A program made the position numbers and the translations under genes. This document shows positions 6,937 through 13,687 of a stretch of 13,687 nt of DNA, one piece after another. The DNA lies in the NCBI GenBank assembly GCA_902797495.1, contig CADBTH010000209.1, positions 1 to 13,687 on the forward strand. Reading direction: 5' to 3'. The notes under the pieces were generated by a model, which worked only from the letters and a program-made list of their open reading frames with translations, was not told the origin of the DNA and did no database searches. Source of the stretch: an uncultured Ruminococcus sp. (GTDB lineage Bacteria > Bacillota > Clostridia > Oscillospirales > CAG-272). The number at the start of each line of letters is the position of its first letter. Positions within the stretch are counted from its first letter, which is position 1.

Positions 6937-7933
6937 TTCTGACCTCCGCGCCGAGGCACCGCCCGACGAATTTTTCGACTTCCTCCGTGTACCTCTCACG
7001 GTCGGAGAGGAACGACATCCCGTGTCCCGCTCCGGGGAACGAGAGAAACTTCGCGTCGCAGAAGTCCTTCGCCGCGGCAAAATTTCTCTCCGACATGGAG
7101 TACGGCACGAAGCGGTCGTCCTCGCCGTGAACGATCAGCAGAGGAAGAGTGTTCTTCTTCAGCTCCTCCTCGGTCGAGACCGAGCCGATACCGAACCGTG
7201 CGAAGATCCTCACCGCGAGCGCGGTCGTATAGAGGAACGGGAACGGCGCCATGTTGAATTTCGACTTCATGACGGACTCGAGTATCTCGCGCGCCGAGGT
7301 GAAGCCGCAGTCCGCGACGACGCCGCGCACGTTTGCGGGAAGTCCCAGCCCCGCCGCCATCATAACGCTCGTCGCGCCCATCGACATCCCGTCGAGGATG
7401 ACGGGGACGGAGGGGAATTCTTTATCCATCTTTTCGCACCAGGAGACGACGTCGCGCCTCTCCTTTACTCCGAAGCAGATATACTTTCCCTCGCTGTCGC
7501 CGTGCGCCCTCTGGTACGGCATCAGGCAGGAGAAGCCCATTCTGTAGTATTCCTTCACCGCGAGCGAGAAGTCGTGCAGGGGGTTCGATCTGTAGCCGTG
7601 CATCAGTATCACGATACCCCTCGCCCCCTCCTTCGGGAGCATCTTCGCCCTGAGGGTCAGCCCGTCGTAGGACGTGACGGAATAGTCCTTCAGATCGTGG
7701 CTCTTTATCCATTTTCTCGCCTCGAGAAGCTCGTCCCTGTAAGGCAGGCACGACTCTATCATCATCACGTTCTCCGGGCTGTCCTCGTCCTCGTCCCAGG
7801 CGTTTGCCGGCCGCTTTCCCTTGCCGTAGTTCTGACTCCTGAAGCCGTAGACGAAATACATATAAGTCCCCGCGGCGAGAAGTATCAGCGCAAGAGCGGC
7901 CGCCGCCGCGGCGATCACGTAAACCCAATCCAT
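6917..7933 (-). CDS. Membrane-anchored alpha/beta hydrolase
   Basis: A 338-residue serine hydrolase with an N-terminal membrane helix (about 4-28) and a catalytic domain beyond. The fold is marked by MHGYRSN (111-117, oxyanion side), the nucleophile elbow GMSMG (Ser184), HGEDDRFVP (acid Asp273) and GAGHGMSF (His304). The HG...PYQRAHGDSEG pattern is that of the BAAT/monoglyceride-lipase-like or FrsA/YqkD-type hydrolases common in Firmicutes; the substrate cannot be told from sequence. Membrane orientation is uncertain: the segment after the helix is FRSQNYGKGKR, and a positive-inside rule would place the enzyme in the cytoplasm. Its ATG shares a base with the ligA stop (TAATG), indicating translational coupling, and its 3' end overlaps the next gene by 20 bases. 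Confidence 0.9.
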   Translation of the reverse strand: MDWVYVIAAAAAALALILLAAGTYMYFVYGFRSQNYGKGKRPANAWDEDEDSPENVMMIESCLPYRDELLEARKWIKSHDLKDYSVTSYDGLTLRAKMLPKEGARGIVILMHGYRSNPLHDFSLAVKEYYRMGFSCLMPYQRAHGDSEGKYICFGVKERRDVVSWCEKMDKEFPSVPVILDGMSMGATSVMMAAGLGLPANVRGVVADCGFTSAREILESVMKSKFNMAPFPFLYTTALAVRIFARFGIGSVSTEEELKKNTLPLLIVHGEDDRFVPYSMSERNFAAAKDFCDAKFLSFPGAGHGMSFLSDRERYTEEVEKFVGRCLGAEVRNEEDNN

Positions 7934-9960
7934 TATTTTATCATCTCCGTCAGCGCCGCCTCGTCTATCACCGTGACTCCGAGCTCTCCGGCTTTCGTGA
8001 GCTTCGAGCCGGGGTCCTCTCCGGCGACGACGTACGACGTTTTCTTTGAAACAGACGACGACACCTTTCCGCCGTTCGCTTTGATGAGGCTCGCCGCCTC
8101 GTCCCTCGTCATCGTCGGGAATTTGCCCGTCAGAACGAAGGTGAGCCCCGAGAGCGACGTGCCGCCGGCGCGCTCTTCAGCCGCCTCGGTCACGACTCCC
8201 GCCGCCTTCAGACGGCCTATCAGCTCCGCGGTCTCGGGAAGCGAGAAGAACTCCTTTATCGAGTGAGCCGTCACGTCGCCGATATCGGGGACGGATTTGA
8301 GCTCCTCCTCGCTCGCCTCGAAGAGCGCGTCGATGCTTCCGAATCTTGCGACGATCGCCTCCGACGCCGCCTCTCCCGTGTGTCTCACGCCGAGCGCGGA
8401 GAGGAGCTTCGCGGGCCCTCTCGTCTTCGAGCGTTCAACCGCCGCGGCGAGGTTTTTCGCCGACGTCTCGCCTCTTCCGGGCATCGCGGCTATAGCGCCG
8501 TAATCGAGCGAATAGAGGTCGGCGGGACTTTTCAACATCCCCTCCGCTATCAGCGCGGAGACCGCCTTAGGCCCCATGCCCTCGATATCCATCGCGCCCT
8601 TCGAGGCGAAGTGGACGAGGCGCCGCTCGAGCTGAGCGGGGCAGGCGGCGTTGATGCATCTCACCGCTCCTCCTCCCTCCTCGTCGGGGTCGTCGAAGAC
8701 GAGCTCGCCGCCGCAGGACGGGCACTTTTCGGGGAACGCGAAGGGCTTTTGAGTTCCGTCGCGCTTTTCCTTTACGCTCGAGACGATCTCGGGGATTATG
8801 TCACCGGCTTTCCTCACGACGACGACGTCGCCGACGCGGATGTCGCGCTCTCTGATTATATCGATGTTGTGAAGGGTCGCGCGCGATACGGTAGTCCCCG
8901 CGAGGCGCACGGGCTCGAGCTCCGCGGTCGGCGTGACGACTCCGGTCCTTCCGACCTGGAGAGTCACGTCGCGAAGAAGAGTCTCCTTCTCCTCGGGCGG
9001 GAACTTGTAGGCGACCGCCCACTTCGGCGTGCTCGTGTTCTCGCCGAGTATCTCACGCTGGCGCAGGGAATCGACCTTGATGACGACGCCGTCTATGTCG
9101 TACGACAGGGTCGGGCGCAGCTCGCCGAGGCGCTCTATCGCCGCGATTATCCTCTCCTCGTCCCCCGTCACGTCGACCATATCGATCGTGGAAAAGCCGA
9201 TCTCCTTAAGGCGGGAAACGCTCTCGGAGTGGGTCAGAGGTGCTCTGCCGTCCTCATAGAGTTCTCCGTACTGCATATTGAAGACGAAGATATCGAGCCC
9301 GCGGCCCGCCGTCACCGACGCGTCGAGCTGGCGGAGAGACCCCGCCGCCGCGTTCCTCGGGTTAGCCCAGAGCTTTCCGCCCTCGGCCTCCCTCTCCGCG
9401 TTCAGTCTCTCGAATGAAGCGCGCGGCATGTATACCTCGCCCCTCACGCAAAGCTCCGGGGTCTTCAGCCCTATCGAGTGCGGGATCGACCCGATCGTCC
9501 GGATATTCTCCGTCACGTCCTCGCCGGTCAGCCCGTCGCCTCTCGTCGCGCCGCAGACCAGCTCTCCCCTCTCGTACATGAGGGACACCGAGAGCCCGTC
9601 GATCTTCGGCTCGACCGTGAACTTCACCTCGCGCTCGCCCTCTTCGAAGAGCTTCTCCTTCGCGCGGCGAACGAACGAGACGACCTCGTCGTGGCTGAAG
9701 ACGTCCGTGAGGCTCCCCATCCTGATCCTGTGTGAGACGGGAGAGAACTTCGCCGAGGCGCGCCCTCCGACCCGGTGGGTCGGGGACGAGGCGCTGTCGA
9801 ACTCCGGGTTCTCCGCCTCGAGCCGCTTCAGCTCCTCGAACATCATGTCGTACTCGTAGTCCGAGATCTCCGGCGCGTCGTTGTCGTAGTACAGCTTCGA
9901 GTGGTACGCTATCTGTTCTCTTAAAGCTATTATTCGGTTTTTTATTTCTTCTTTATTCAT
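7933..9960 (-). CDS. ligA: NAD+-dependent DNA ligase
   Basis: Essential replicative ligase that seals nicks using NAD+. From the chosen start it is 675 residues, the normal length. Domains in order: Ia NAD-binding helices with YYDNDAP (24-30), adenylation domain with catalytic Lys119 in KIDG, motif YDIDGVVIK (about 277-285), OB fold (about 315-400), Cys4 zinc finger (Cys413, 416, 435, 440), helix-hairpin-helix region (about 445-585) and a C-terminal BRCT domain (about 600-675). The start ATG at 9960 is preceded by GGAGT with five bases between. An upstream in-frame ATG at 10017 would place the promoter inside the gene and is rejected. First gene of the operon that continues with the hydrolase, CAP-dockerin and pepT genes. 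Confidence 0.98.
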   Translation of the reverse strand: MNKEEIKNRIIALREQIAYHSKLYYDNDAPEISDYEYDMMFEELKRLEAENPEFDSASSPTHRVGGRASAKFSPVSHRIRMGSLTDVFSHDEVVSFVRRAKEKLFEEGEREVKFTVEPKIDGLSVSLMYERGELVCGATRGDGLTGEDVTENIRTIGSIPHSIGLKTPELCVRGEVYMPRASFERLNAEREAEGGKLWANPRNAAAGSLRQLDASVTAGRGLDIFVFNMQYGELYEDGRAPLTHSESVSRLKEIGFSTIDMVDVTGDEERIIAAIERLGELRPTLSYDIDGVVIKVDSLRQREILGENTSTPKWAVAYKFPPEEKETLLRDVTLQVGRTGVVTPTAELEPVRLAGTTVSRATLHNIDIIRERDIRVGDVVVVRKAGDIIPEIVSSVKEKRDGTQKPFAFPEKCPSCGGELVFDDPDEEGGGAVRCINAACPAQLERRLVHFASKGAMDIEGMGPKAVSALIAEGMLKSPADLYSLDYGAIAAMPGRGETSAKNLAAAVERSKTRGPAKLLSALGVRHTGEAASEAIVARFGSIDALFEASEEELKSVPDIGDVTAHSIKEFFSLPETAELIGRLKAAGVVTEAAEERAGGTSLSGLTFVLTGKFPTMTRDEAASLIKANGGKVSSSVSKKTSYVVAGEDPGSKLTKAGELGVTVIDEAALTEMIK

Positions 9961-9965
9961 GGCGG

Positions 9966-9970
9966 ACTCC
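9966..9970 (-). promoter_or_regulatory. Ribosome binding site deciding the ligA start
   Basis: GGAGT five bases before ATG 9960. It lies inside the short 5' leader predicted from the promoter at 9989-10017, fixing the start of LigA. Confidence 0.75.
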
Positions 9971-9988
9971 GATAATTTATTCAATATA

Positions 9989-10017
9989 AGTATACCTTTT
10001 TTTCGCTCCCTTTTCAA
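9989..10017 (-). promoter_or_regulatory. Sigma-A promoter of the ligA operon
   Basis: On the minus strand, TTGAAA (10017-10012), a 17-base spacer, then TATACT (9994-9989). Transcription would start near 9982, leaving a leader of about 22 bases. It is divergent from the promoter of the glycosidase gene. Confidence 0.85.
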
Positions 10018-10041
10018 TCGTTTTGAGAAAAATCTTCCCCG

Positions 10042-10070
10042 TTGACTTATTTTTTTATTTATGATATAAT
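10042..10070 (+). promoter_or_regulatory. Sigma-A promoter of the family 2 glycosidase gene
   Basis: TTGACT (10042-10047), a 17-base AT-rich spacer, then TATAAT (10065-10070), with TGA directly before it giving an extended -10. This is nearly consensus, so strong basal expression is expected. No operator palindrome is obvious between it and the gene. Confidence 0.92.
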
Positions 10071-10101
10071 TACAAATTGATAGTATTTAACGGAGGCGCG
10101 C

Positions 10102-11862
10102 ATGGATAACGTAACAATACCGAGACCCGAATACCCGAGACCTCAGTTCATGAGGGACTGCGACTCGTGGATGAACCTCAACGGAGAGTGGGAGTTTGAG
10201 CTCGACCTCTCGAGGAGCGGAGCCGACCGTCACCTCGAACGCGCGGCACACCTCTCATCAAAGATCGTCGTTCCCTTCGCGCCCGAGTCGGCGCTCTCGG
10301 GGATAGAGTACGTCGACTTCATCCCGTCCGTCTGGTACAGAAGGACGTTCGTTCTGACGGAGGATGACCTCGCCGGGCGCGTCCTCCTTCACTTCGGCGC
10401 GGTCGACGACACGGCGGCGGTTTGGGTGAACGGAGAGGCTGCCGGGAGCCACCGCGGAGGGTACACGCCCTTCACGCTCGACGTGACGAAGCTCGTGAAG
10501 GAAGGCGAGAACACGGTCACGGTCCACGCTCTCGACGACGTGCGCGACCCTCTCCAGCCGACCGGAAAGCAGTCTCACAGATTCGAGAATCACGGCTGCT
10601 TCTACACGAGGTCGACGGGCATATGGCAGACGGTGTGGCTCGAGTTCGTGCCGAAGACTTACATTAAGAACGTAAGGATCGTCCCGGACGTCGCGAACGA
10701 AAAGGTCGACGTCACGGTCATCTTCGACGGGTATGAGAACGTAAAGAGTCTCCGCGCCGTCGCGGCGTTCGACGGTGACGAGGTCGCCTCGAAGGACGTC
10801 GCCGTCACCGGTAAAGCAGTCTCTTTCTCGCTCGATATAAAGGACCCCGTTCTTTGGGATATAGGAGAAGGCAACCTCTACGACCTCTGCCTCACCGCGG
10901 GGGACGACATGCTCTCCTGCTACTTCGGCATGAGAAGCATCTGCGTCGACGGTCACAAGGTGTATCTTAACGGGCGCAGTATATTCCAGCGGCTCGTTCT
11001 CGACCAGGGATATTTTGAACGCGGGATCTACACCGCGGAGTCGGAAGACGACTTCGAGCGCGACATTAAGCTCTCTCAGTCCGTAGGCTTCAACGGCGCG
11101 AGGATGCACATGAAGGTCTTCGAGCCGGGCTTTATCGCCGCGGCGGACAGGCTCGGCTACCTGCTCTGGGGCGAGTTCCCGAACTGGGGCCTCGATCCCG
11201 AGCGCGACGGAGCCTTCGACCGCATGGCGCCCGCGTGGCGCGAGGAGATCGAAAGGGATATCTCATCCCCCGCGATCATCGGCTGGTGTCCGCTCAACGA
11301 GTACTGGACGAACAACGACCGGGAATTTCTGAAATCCCTCTATTTCCTGACGAAGAGCCTCGACCCGTCCCGTCCCGCGATCGATATCTCGGGCTTCATG
11401 CACGGACCGTTTACCGATATCTACGACGTTCACGACTACGAGCAGGACGTCGCGGTGTTCCGTAGCCACTACGATCCGCTCGTCACGGGCGAGGGCGACG
11501 TCTTCATAGACTACCCCGAGCACGAAGCGCCCCGCGACCCGAATATCCCCTACTTCGTCTCCGAGTTCGGCGGCACGTTCTACGATCCTGACGAGGAGAC
11601 CGAGCCCGGCGTTCAGGCGGGCACCGAGGCGTGGGGCTACGGCGACGCGCCGCGCTCGCGTGACGCGTTCTACGCGCGCTTCGAGGGGCTCGTCACAGCC
11701 CTGCTCGATAACCCGAAGATCTGCGGCTTCTGCTACACACAGCTCACCGACGTGATGCAGGAGCAGAACGGAGTCTTCCGCTTCGACAGGTCGCCGAAGT
11801 TCGACGCGGATCGCCTTCGCGCCGTCCTCACGCGCAAAGCGGCGATAGAAGATCAGAGATAA
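10102..11862 (+). CDS. Glycoside hydrolase family 2 protein (beta-galactosidase/beta-glucuronidase-like)
   Basis: A 586-residue retaining glycosidase with no signal peptide, so it acts in the cytoplasm on imported oligosaccharides. The jelly-roll sugar-binding domain is at about 8-185 (LNGEWEF; VWYRRTF; VWVNGEAAG; HRGGYTPF; STGIWQTVWLE), the Ig-like domain at about 186-280 and the TIM barrel from about 283. Catalytic residues are visible: acid/base Glu400 in WCPLNEYW and nucleophile Glu488 in FVSEFGGT. The protein is shorter than LacZ (about 1000 residues) and near GUS or small GH2 length. The specificity-determining Asn-Lys pair of glucuronidases is not evident, so I do not assign a sugar. 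GGAGG ends five bases before the ATG. It appears monocistronic, with its own strong promoter and a separate promoter before the next gene. Confidence 0.93.
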   Translation: MDNVTIPRPEYPRPQFMRDCDSWMNLNGEWEFELDLSRSGADRHLERAAHLSSKIVVPFAPESALSGIEYVDFIPSVWYRRTFVLTEDDLAGRVLLHFGAVDDTAAVWVNGEAAGSHRGGYTPFTLDVTKLVKEGENTVTVHALDDVRDPLQPTGKQSHRFENHGCFYTRSTGIWQTVWLEFVPKTYIKNVRIVPDVANEKVDVTVIFDGYENVKSLRAVAAFDGDEVASKDVAVTGKAVSFSLDIKDPVLWDIGEGNLYDLCLTAGDDMLSCYFGMRSICVDGHKVYLNGRSIFQRLVLDQGYFERGIYTAESEDDFERDIKLSQSVGFNGARMHMKVFEPGFIAAADRLGYLLWGEFPNWGLDPERDGAFDRMAPAWREEIERDISSPAIIGWCPLNEYWTNNDREFLKSLYFLTKSLDPSRPAIDISGFMHGPFTDIYDVHDYEQDVAVFRSHYDPLVTGEGDVFIDYPEHEAPRDPNIPYFVSEFGGTFYDPDEETEPGVQAGTEAWGYGDAPRSRDAFYARFEGLVTALLDNPKICGFCYTQLTDVMQEQNGVFRFDRSPKFDADRLRAVLTRKAAIEDQR

Positions 11863-11929
11863 TTCGCGTCATTTTCCCGACTTCGAAATAATCTCATAAA
11901 GCATATGCGGGGAAATGTTCATATTTATT

Positions 11930-11938
11930 TGTTATAAT
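11930..11938 (+). promoter_or_regulatory. Probable extended -10 promoter of the secreted M23-like gene
   Basis: TGTTATAAT: a perfect TATAAT at 11933-11938 with TG placed for an extended -10. No good -35 hexamer is found 16-18 bases upstream. The leader to the coding start would be about 40 bases. Confidence 0.6.
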
Positions 11939-11968
11939 ATCATCTGTATAAAAGTAACTTTTTCATCG

Positions 11969-11976
11969 AAAGGAGG
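11969..11976 (+). promoter_or_regulatory. Strong ribosome binding site before an ACG start
   Basis: AAAGGAGG is a full anti-Shine-Dalgarno match, eight bases before ACG 11985 and ahead of codons for a signal peptide. It is the main evidence that translation begins at 11985 rather than at the downstream GTG 12126, which has no comparable site. Confidence 0.8.
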
Positions 11977-11984
11977 CGTACGTC

Positions 11985-13556
11985 ACGAAGAAACTCTTCG
12001 CGTTTTTCATTCTTCTCACGTCGTTCATACTGCTCGCGGCAACGTCGTATGCCGCCGAGGATGAGAGCTACGTCGGCCAGTGCGACTGCGCCTTCACCGT
12101 CGAGGACGCCCACGGCGACGACAAGGTGACCGCGATCGAGAGCGCGACGGCTCAGGTCAAAAACGGAGTATCCCCCGAGAATACGGCTTATTTCTCGGGC
12201 AAGTCCCGCCGCCGCAACGTAGCGGACGGATACTATACCATCTCCGAGACCTCGACCGATATGTGCTTCAACGTCGACACGGACGGCGCGAACACCGACT
12301 ACGAGGGCATCCGCCTCACCGTCTGGGAGCACACCGAGGACGTAACTCAGCGCTTCAGACTCGTGATGAACGAGGAGGACGGCAGCTACACGATCTTTGC
12401 CGCCTGCAGCCGCGGAGGCTTCAGCCGCGCGGTCGGCTACGACCCCTTCACCGAGACTCTCGGGCTCTACGGCGCGGACAGCGACCGCTGCGTTTCCTTC
12501 TATATCAAGAATTCATCCGCCGGAAACGGCATGAAATACATAGTTCTCTCGACTGACGAGACGAAGTATCTCGCGATCCCCAAGGATCCCTACAACAGCG
12601 CACCCGCTCTCCTCGCCTCGGAGGACGACGACGCCGTCCTTCGCGAGTGGAAGATATCCAACTGGGGAGACAGCGCGGGAGGCGCCGGCAGCGCGGGAGG
12701 CGCGGGCGAGGAGTTCGCGATCTTCCCCGGAAGCGTCCTCTGCATCACGCAGGGCCCGTACGACAGCTTCTCCCACGGCGAGCAGAACGCGATCGACGCG
12801 ACCCTCGGCTCCTACGAGTCCGCAGTCGCTCCCTTCACCTGCCGCGTGGTCGGGGTGAACGAGGACTGCTGCAACGCCGTATGGATCCAGAGCGTCGCTC
12901 CCGTAATGTTCGCGGACGGCACCTACGACTATATGACGTGCGTATTTCTGCACGACAACGATATCAGCGACATCTACGTCGGCATGATCATCCTCCAGGG
13001 CGAGCCCTTCTACGAGATGGGCACGGCGGGCAACGCCACCGGCGACCACGTCCATATCTCCTGCTACAGAGGAGAGTTCTCCTACTCCATGAGGATCAAC
13101 AACCCCGGCGACAACGTCGTCAACGCCTGGGACGCCTTCTTCCTCCCGAACAATATCGAGGTGCGTATCTCCTACGGTTATCCGTGGATCTACCTGCCCG
13201 AAGGCGTGTCCGTTCAGGCTTACGCGGCGTCACGACCCGAAGCGTACGCGAACGGCTACGCAAAAGCGGCGATAAGAGGCAGTGCCGGCGGCACGGACGA
13301 CGCTCCCGAGAGCGCCGCGCCCGCAAAGGCGGAGGCGCCCGCATCACCGAAGGCCCCGACCGCACAGCCGACCCCTAAGCCTGCTCCGACCCCCGCCGTG
13401 ACGACGGCGCCCGCTCCCGAGGAAACCGTCCCTCCCGTTCCCGAGGATACGACCTCCGGGACTCCGGACACGGGCGAGACCGCCCCCGAGGAAACGACGA
13501 CAGCGCCCGAAACCGACGCTTCCCCCGAACCGGAAAACGGAGATCCCGGCGAATAA
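11985..13556 (+). CDS. Secreted beta-trefoil / M23-like peptidase protein with Pro-Thr-rich tail (ACG start)
   Basis: A 523-residue exported protein counted from ACG 11985. Residues 1-24 make a clear signal peptide (KKLFAFFILLTSFILLAA, then TSYAA). About 80-226 is a ricin-type beta-trefoil-like region (DGYYTISE ... CFNVD; QRFRLV; KYLAIP), usually a sugar- or wall-binding fold. After a GGAGSAGGAG linker, about 242-392 resembles an M23/LytM endopeptidase: SHGEQNAID (His264, Asp271) and DHVHISCY (His355, His357), with FLHDND (His323). The His-to-Asp spacing is seven rather than the usual four, so activity is uncertain. The tail (438-523) is Pro/Thr/Ala/Glu-rich with no sorting signal. GTG 12126 would lose the signal peptide and is unlikely to be the start. 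It ends in tandem TAA codons before a terminator. The likely role is cell-wall remodelling or binding. Confidence 0.82.
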   Translation, partial: TKKLFAFFILLTSFILLAATSYAAEDESYVGQCDCAFTVEDAHGDDKVTAIESATAQVKNGVSPENTAYFSGKSRRRNVADGYYTISETSTDMCFNVDTDGANTDYEGIRLTVWEHTEDVTQRFRLVMNEEDGSYTIFAACSRGGFSRAVGYDPFTETLGLYGADSDRCVSFYIKNSSAGNGMKYIVLSTDETKYLAIPKDPYNSAPALLASEDDDAVLREWKISNWGDSAGGAGSAGGAGEEFAIFPGSVLCITQGPYDSFSHGEQNAIDATLGSYESAVAPFTCRVVGVNEDCCNAVWIQSVAPVMFADGTYDYMTCVFLHDNDISDIYVGMIILQGEPFYEMGTAGNATGDHVHISCYRGEFSYSMRINNPGDNVVNAWDAFFLPNNIEVRISYGYPWIYLPEGVSVQAYAASRPEAYANGYAKAAIRGSAGGTDDAPESAAPAKAEAPASPKAPTAQPTPKPAPTPAVTTAPAPEETVPPVPEDTTSGTPDTGETAPEETTTAPETDASPEPENGDPGE

Positions 13557-13570
13557 TAAGTTCAAAACAA

Positions 13571-13599
13571 AAAAGCACTTCCGAAGAAGTGCTTTTTTT
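13571..13599 (+). terminator. Bidirectional Rho-independent terminator
   Basis: Perfect stem AAGCACTTC/GAAGTGCTT (13573-13581, 13586-13594) with tetraloop CGAA. A run of T follows on the plus strand and a run of A precedes it, so it can serve both the M23-like gene and the tRNA coming from the other strand. Confidence 0.93.
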
Positions 13600-13600
13600 G

Positions 13601-13676
13601 TGGAGCTGATAGTCGGACTCGAACCGACGACCTGTTGATTACGAATCAACTGCTCTACCAACTGAGCCATATCAGC
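13601..13676 (-). tRNA. tRNA-Thr (anticodon CGT)
   Basis: A 76-base tRNA. The acceptor stem GCTGATA/TATCAGC is perfect, with discriminator T and encoded CCA. The D arm contains GCTCAGTTGGTAGAGC and the T arm GGTTCGAGTCC. The anticodon stem is GTTGA/TCAAC, with loop TTCGTAA giving anticodon CGT (bases 13643-13641), which reads ACG. Its 3' end is seven bases from the bidirectional terminator. Its promoter lies outside the window. Confidence 0.97.
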
Positions 13677-13687
13677 GCGCTCAATTA

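Noticed and set aside
6937..7080. Upstream extension of the CAP-dockerin protein
   Set aside because: It would overlap the hydrolase gene by 164 bases, is Arg/Ser-rich, and would hide the signal peptide; GGAGG before ATG 6936 decides the start.
6818..9417. Long plus-strand open frames opposite the hydrolase and ligA
   Set aside because: Shadows of well-supported minus-strand genes; composition rich in Arg and His, no recognisable domains.
10258..11109. 283-residue minus-strand frame opposite the glycosidase
   Set aside because: Shadow of the GH2 gene, which has a promoter, ribosome binding site and catalytic motifs.
13344..13670. 108-residue minus-strand frame beginning MAQLVEQLIRNQQ
   Set aside because: It is the translated tRNA-Thr running into the antisense of the Pro-rich tail; a familiar artefact.

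Overview
The window looks like chromosomal DNA from a GC-rich, uncultured-type anaerobic Firmicute (class Clostridia, plausibly Oscillospirales/Ruminococcaceae-like). The supporting signs are near-consensus sigma-A promoters, strong GGAGG ribosome binding sites, type I dockerin modules on secreted proteins, an NPQTG sortase-type anchor, an ECF sigma factor with a one-pass membrane partner, and a tRNA with encoded CCA. This placement is inference from gene style; no 16S or other marker is present.

Layout. Bases 1-57 are a perfect 26-bp-arm inverted repeat that ends on the stop codon of the first gene. From 3735 leftwards (minus strand) runs a tight four-gene operon: ECF sigma factor, one-pass membrane anti-sigma-like protein, NPQTG wall-anchored surface protein, and a secreted or lipid-anchored dockerin protein. 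The last two junctions are ATGA overlaps. Bases 3736-4125 contain no gene. Most of that gap (about 3838-4085) is an array of tiny, mutually different hairpins, the distal ones joined by a constant AATTCAT linker.

A second minus-strand operon starts at a consensus promoter (9989-10017) and runs ligA, alpha/beta hydrolase, a secreted thioredoxin-like/CAP/dockerin protein, pepT, then a terminator (4091-4120). It joins a housekeeping DNA ligase to membrane and secreted proteins. On the plus strand, a textbook extended -10 promoter (10042-10070) drives a cytoplasmic family 2 glycosidase. After it comes a separately promoted gene for a secreted beta-trefoil/M23-like protein with a Pro/Thr-rich tail. 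Its only credible start codon is ACG at 11985, because the signal peptide is encoded upstream of any standard start. A bidirectional terminator and a minus-strand tRNA-Thr(CGT) close the window.

Functionally, the window is mainly about the cell surface: a regulated sigma/anti-sigma surface operon, dockerin-bearing secreted proteins that could share a cohesin partner, and a secreted M23-like protein. Housekeeping or metabolic enzymes (LigA, PepT, GH2) lie between them. The most unusual items are the microhairpin array, the ACG start, the two surface proteins that appear to share a propeptide-like module, and the thioredoxin-CAP-dockerin fusion inside a ligA operon.
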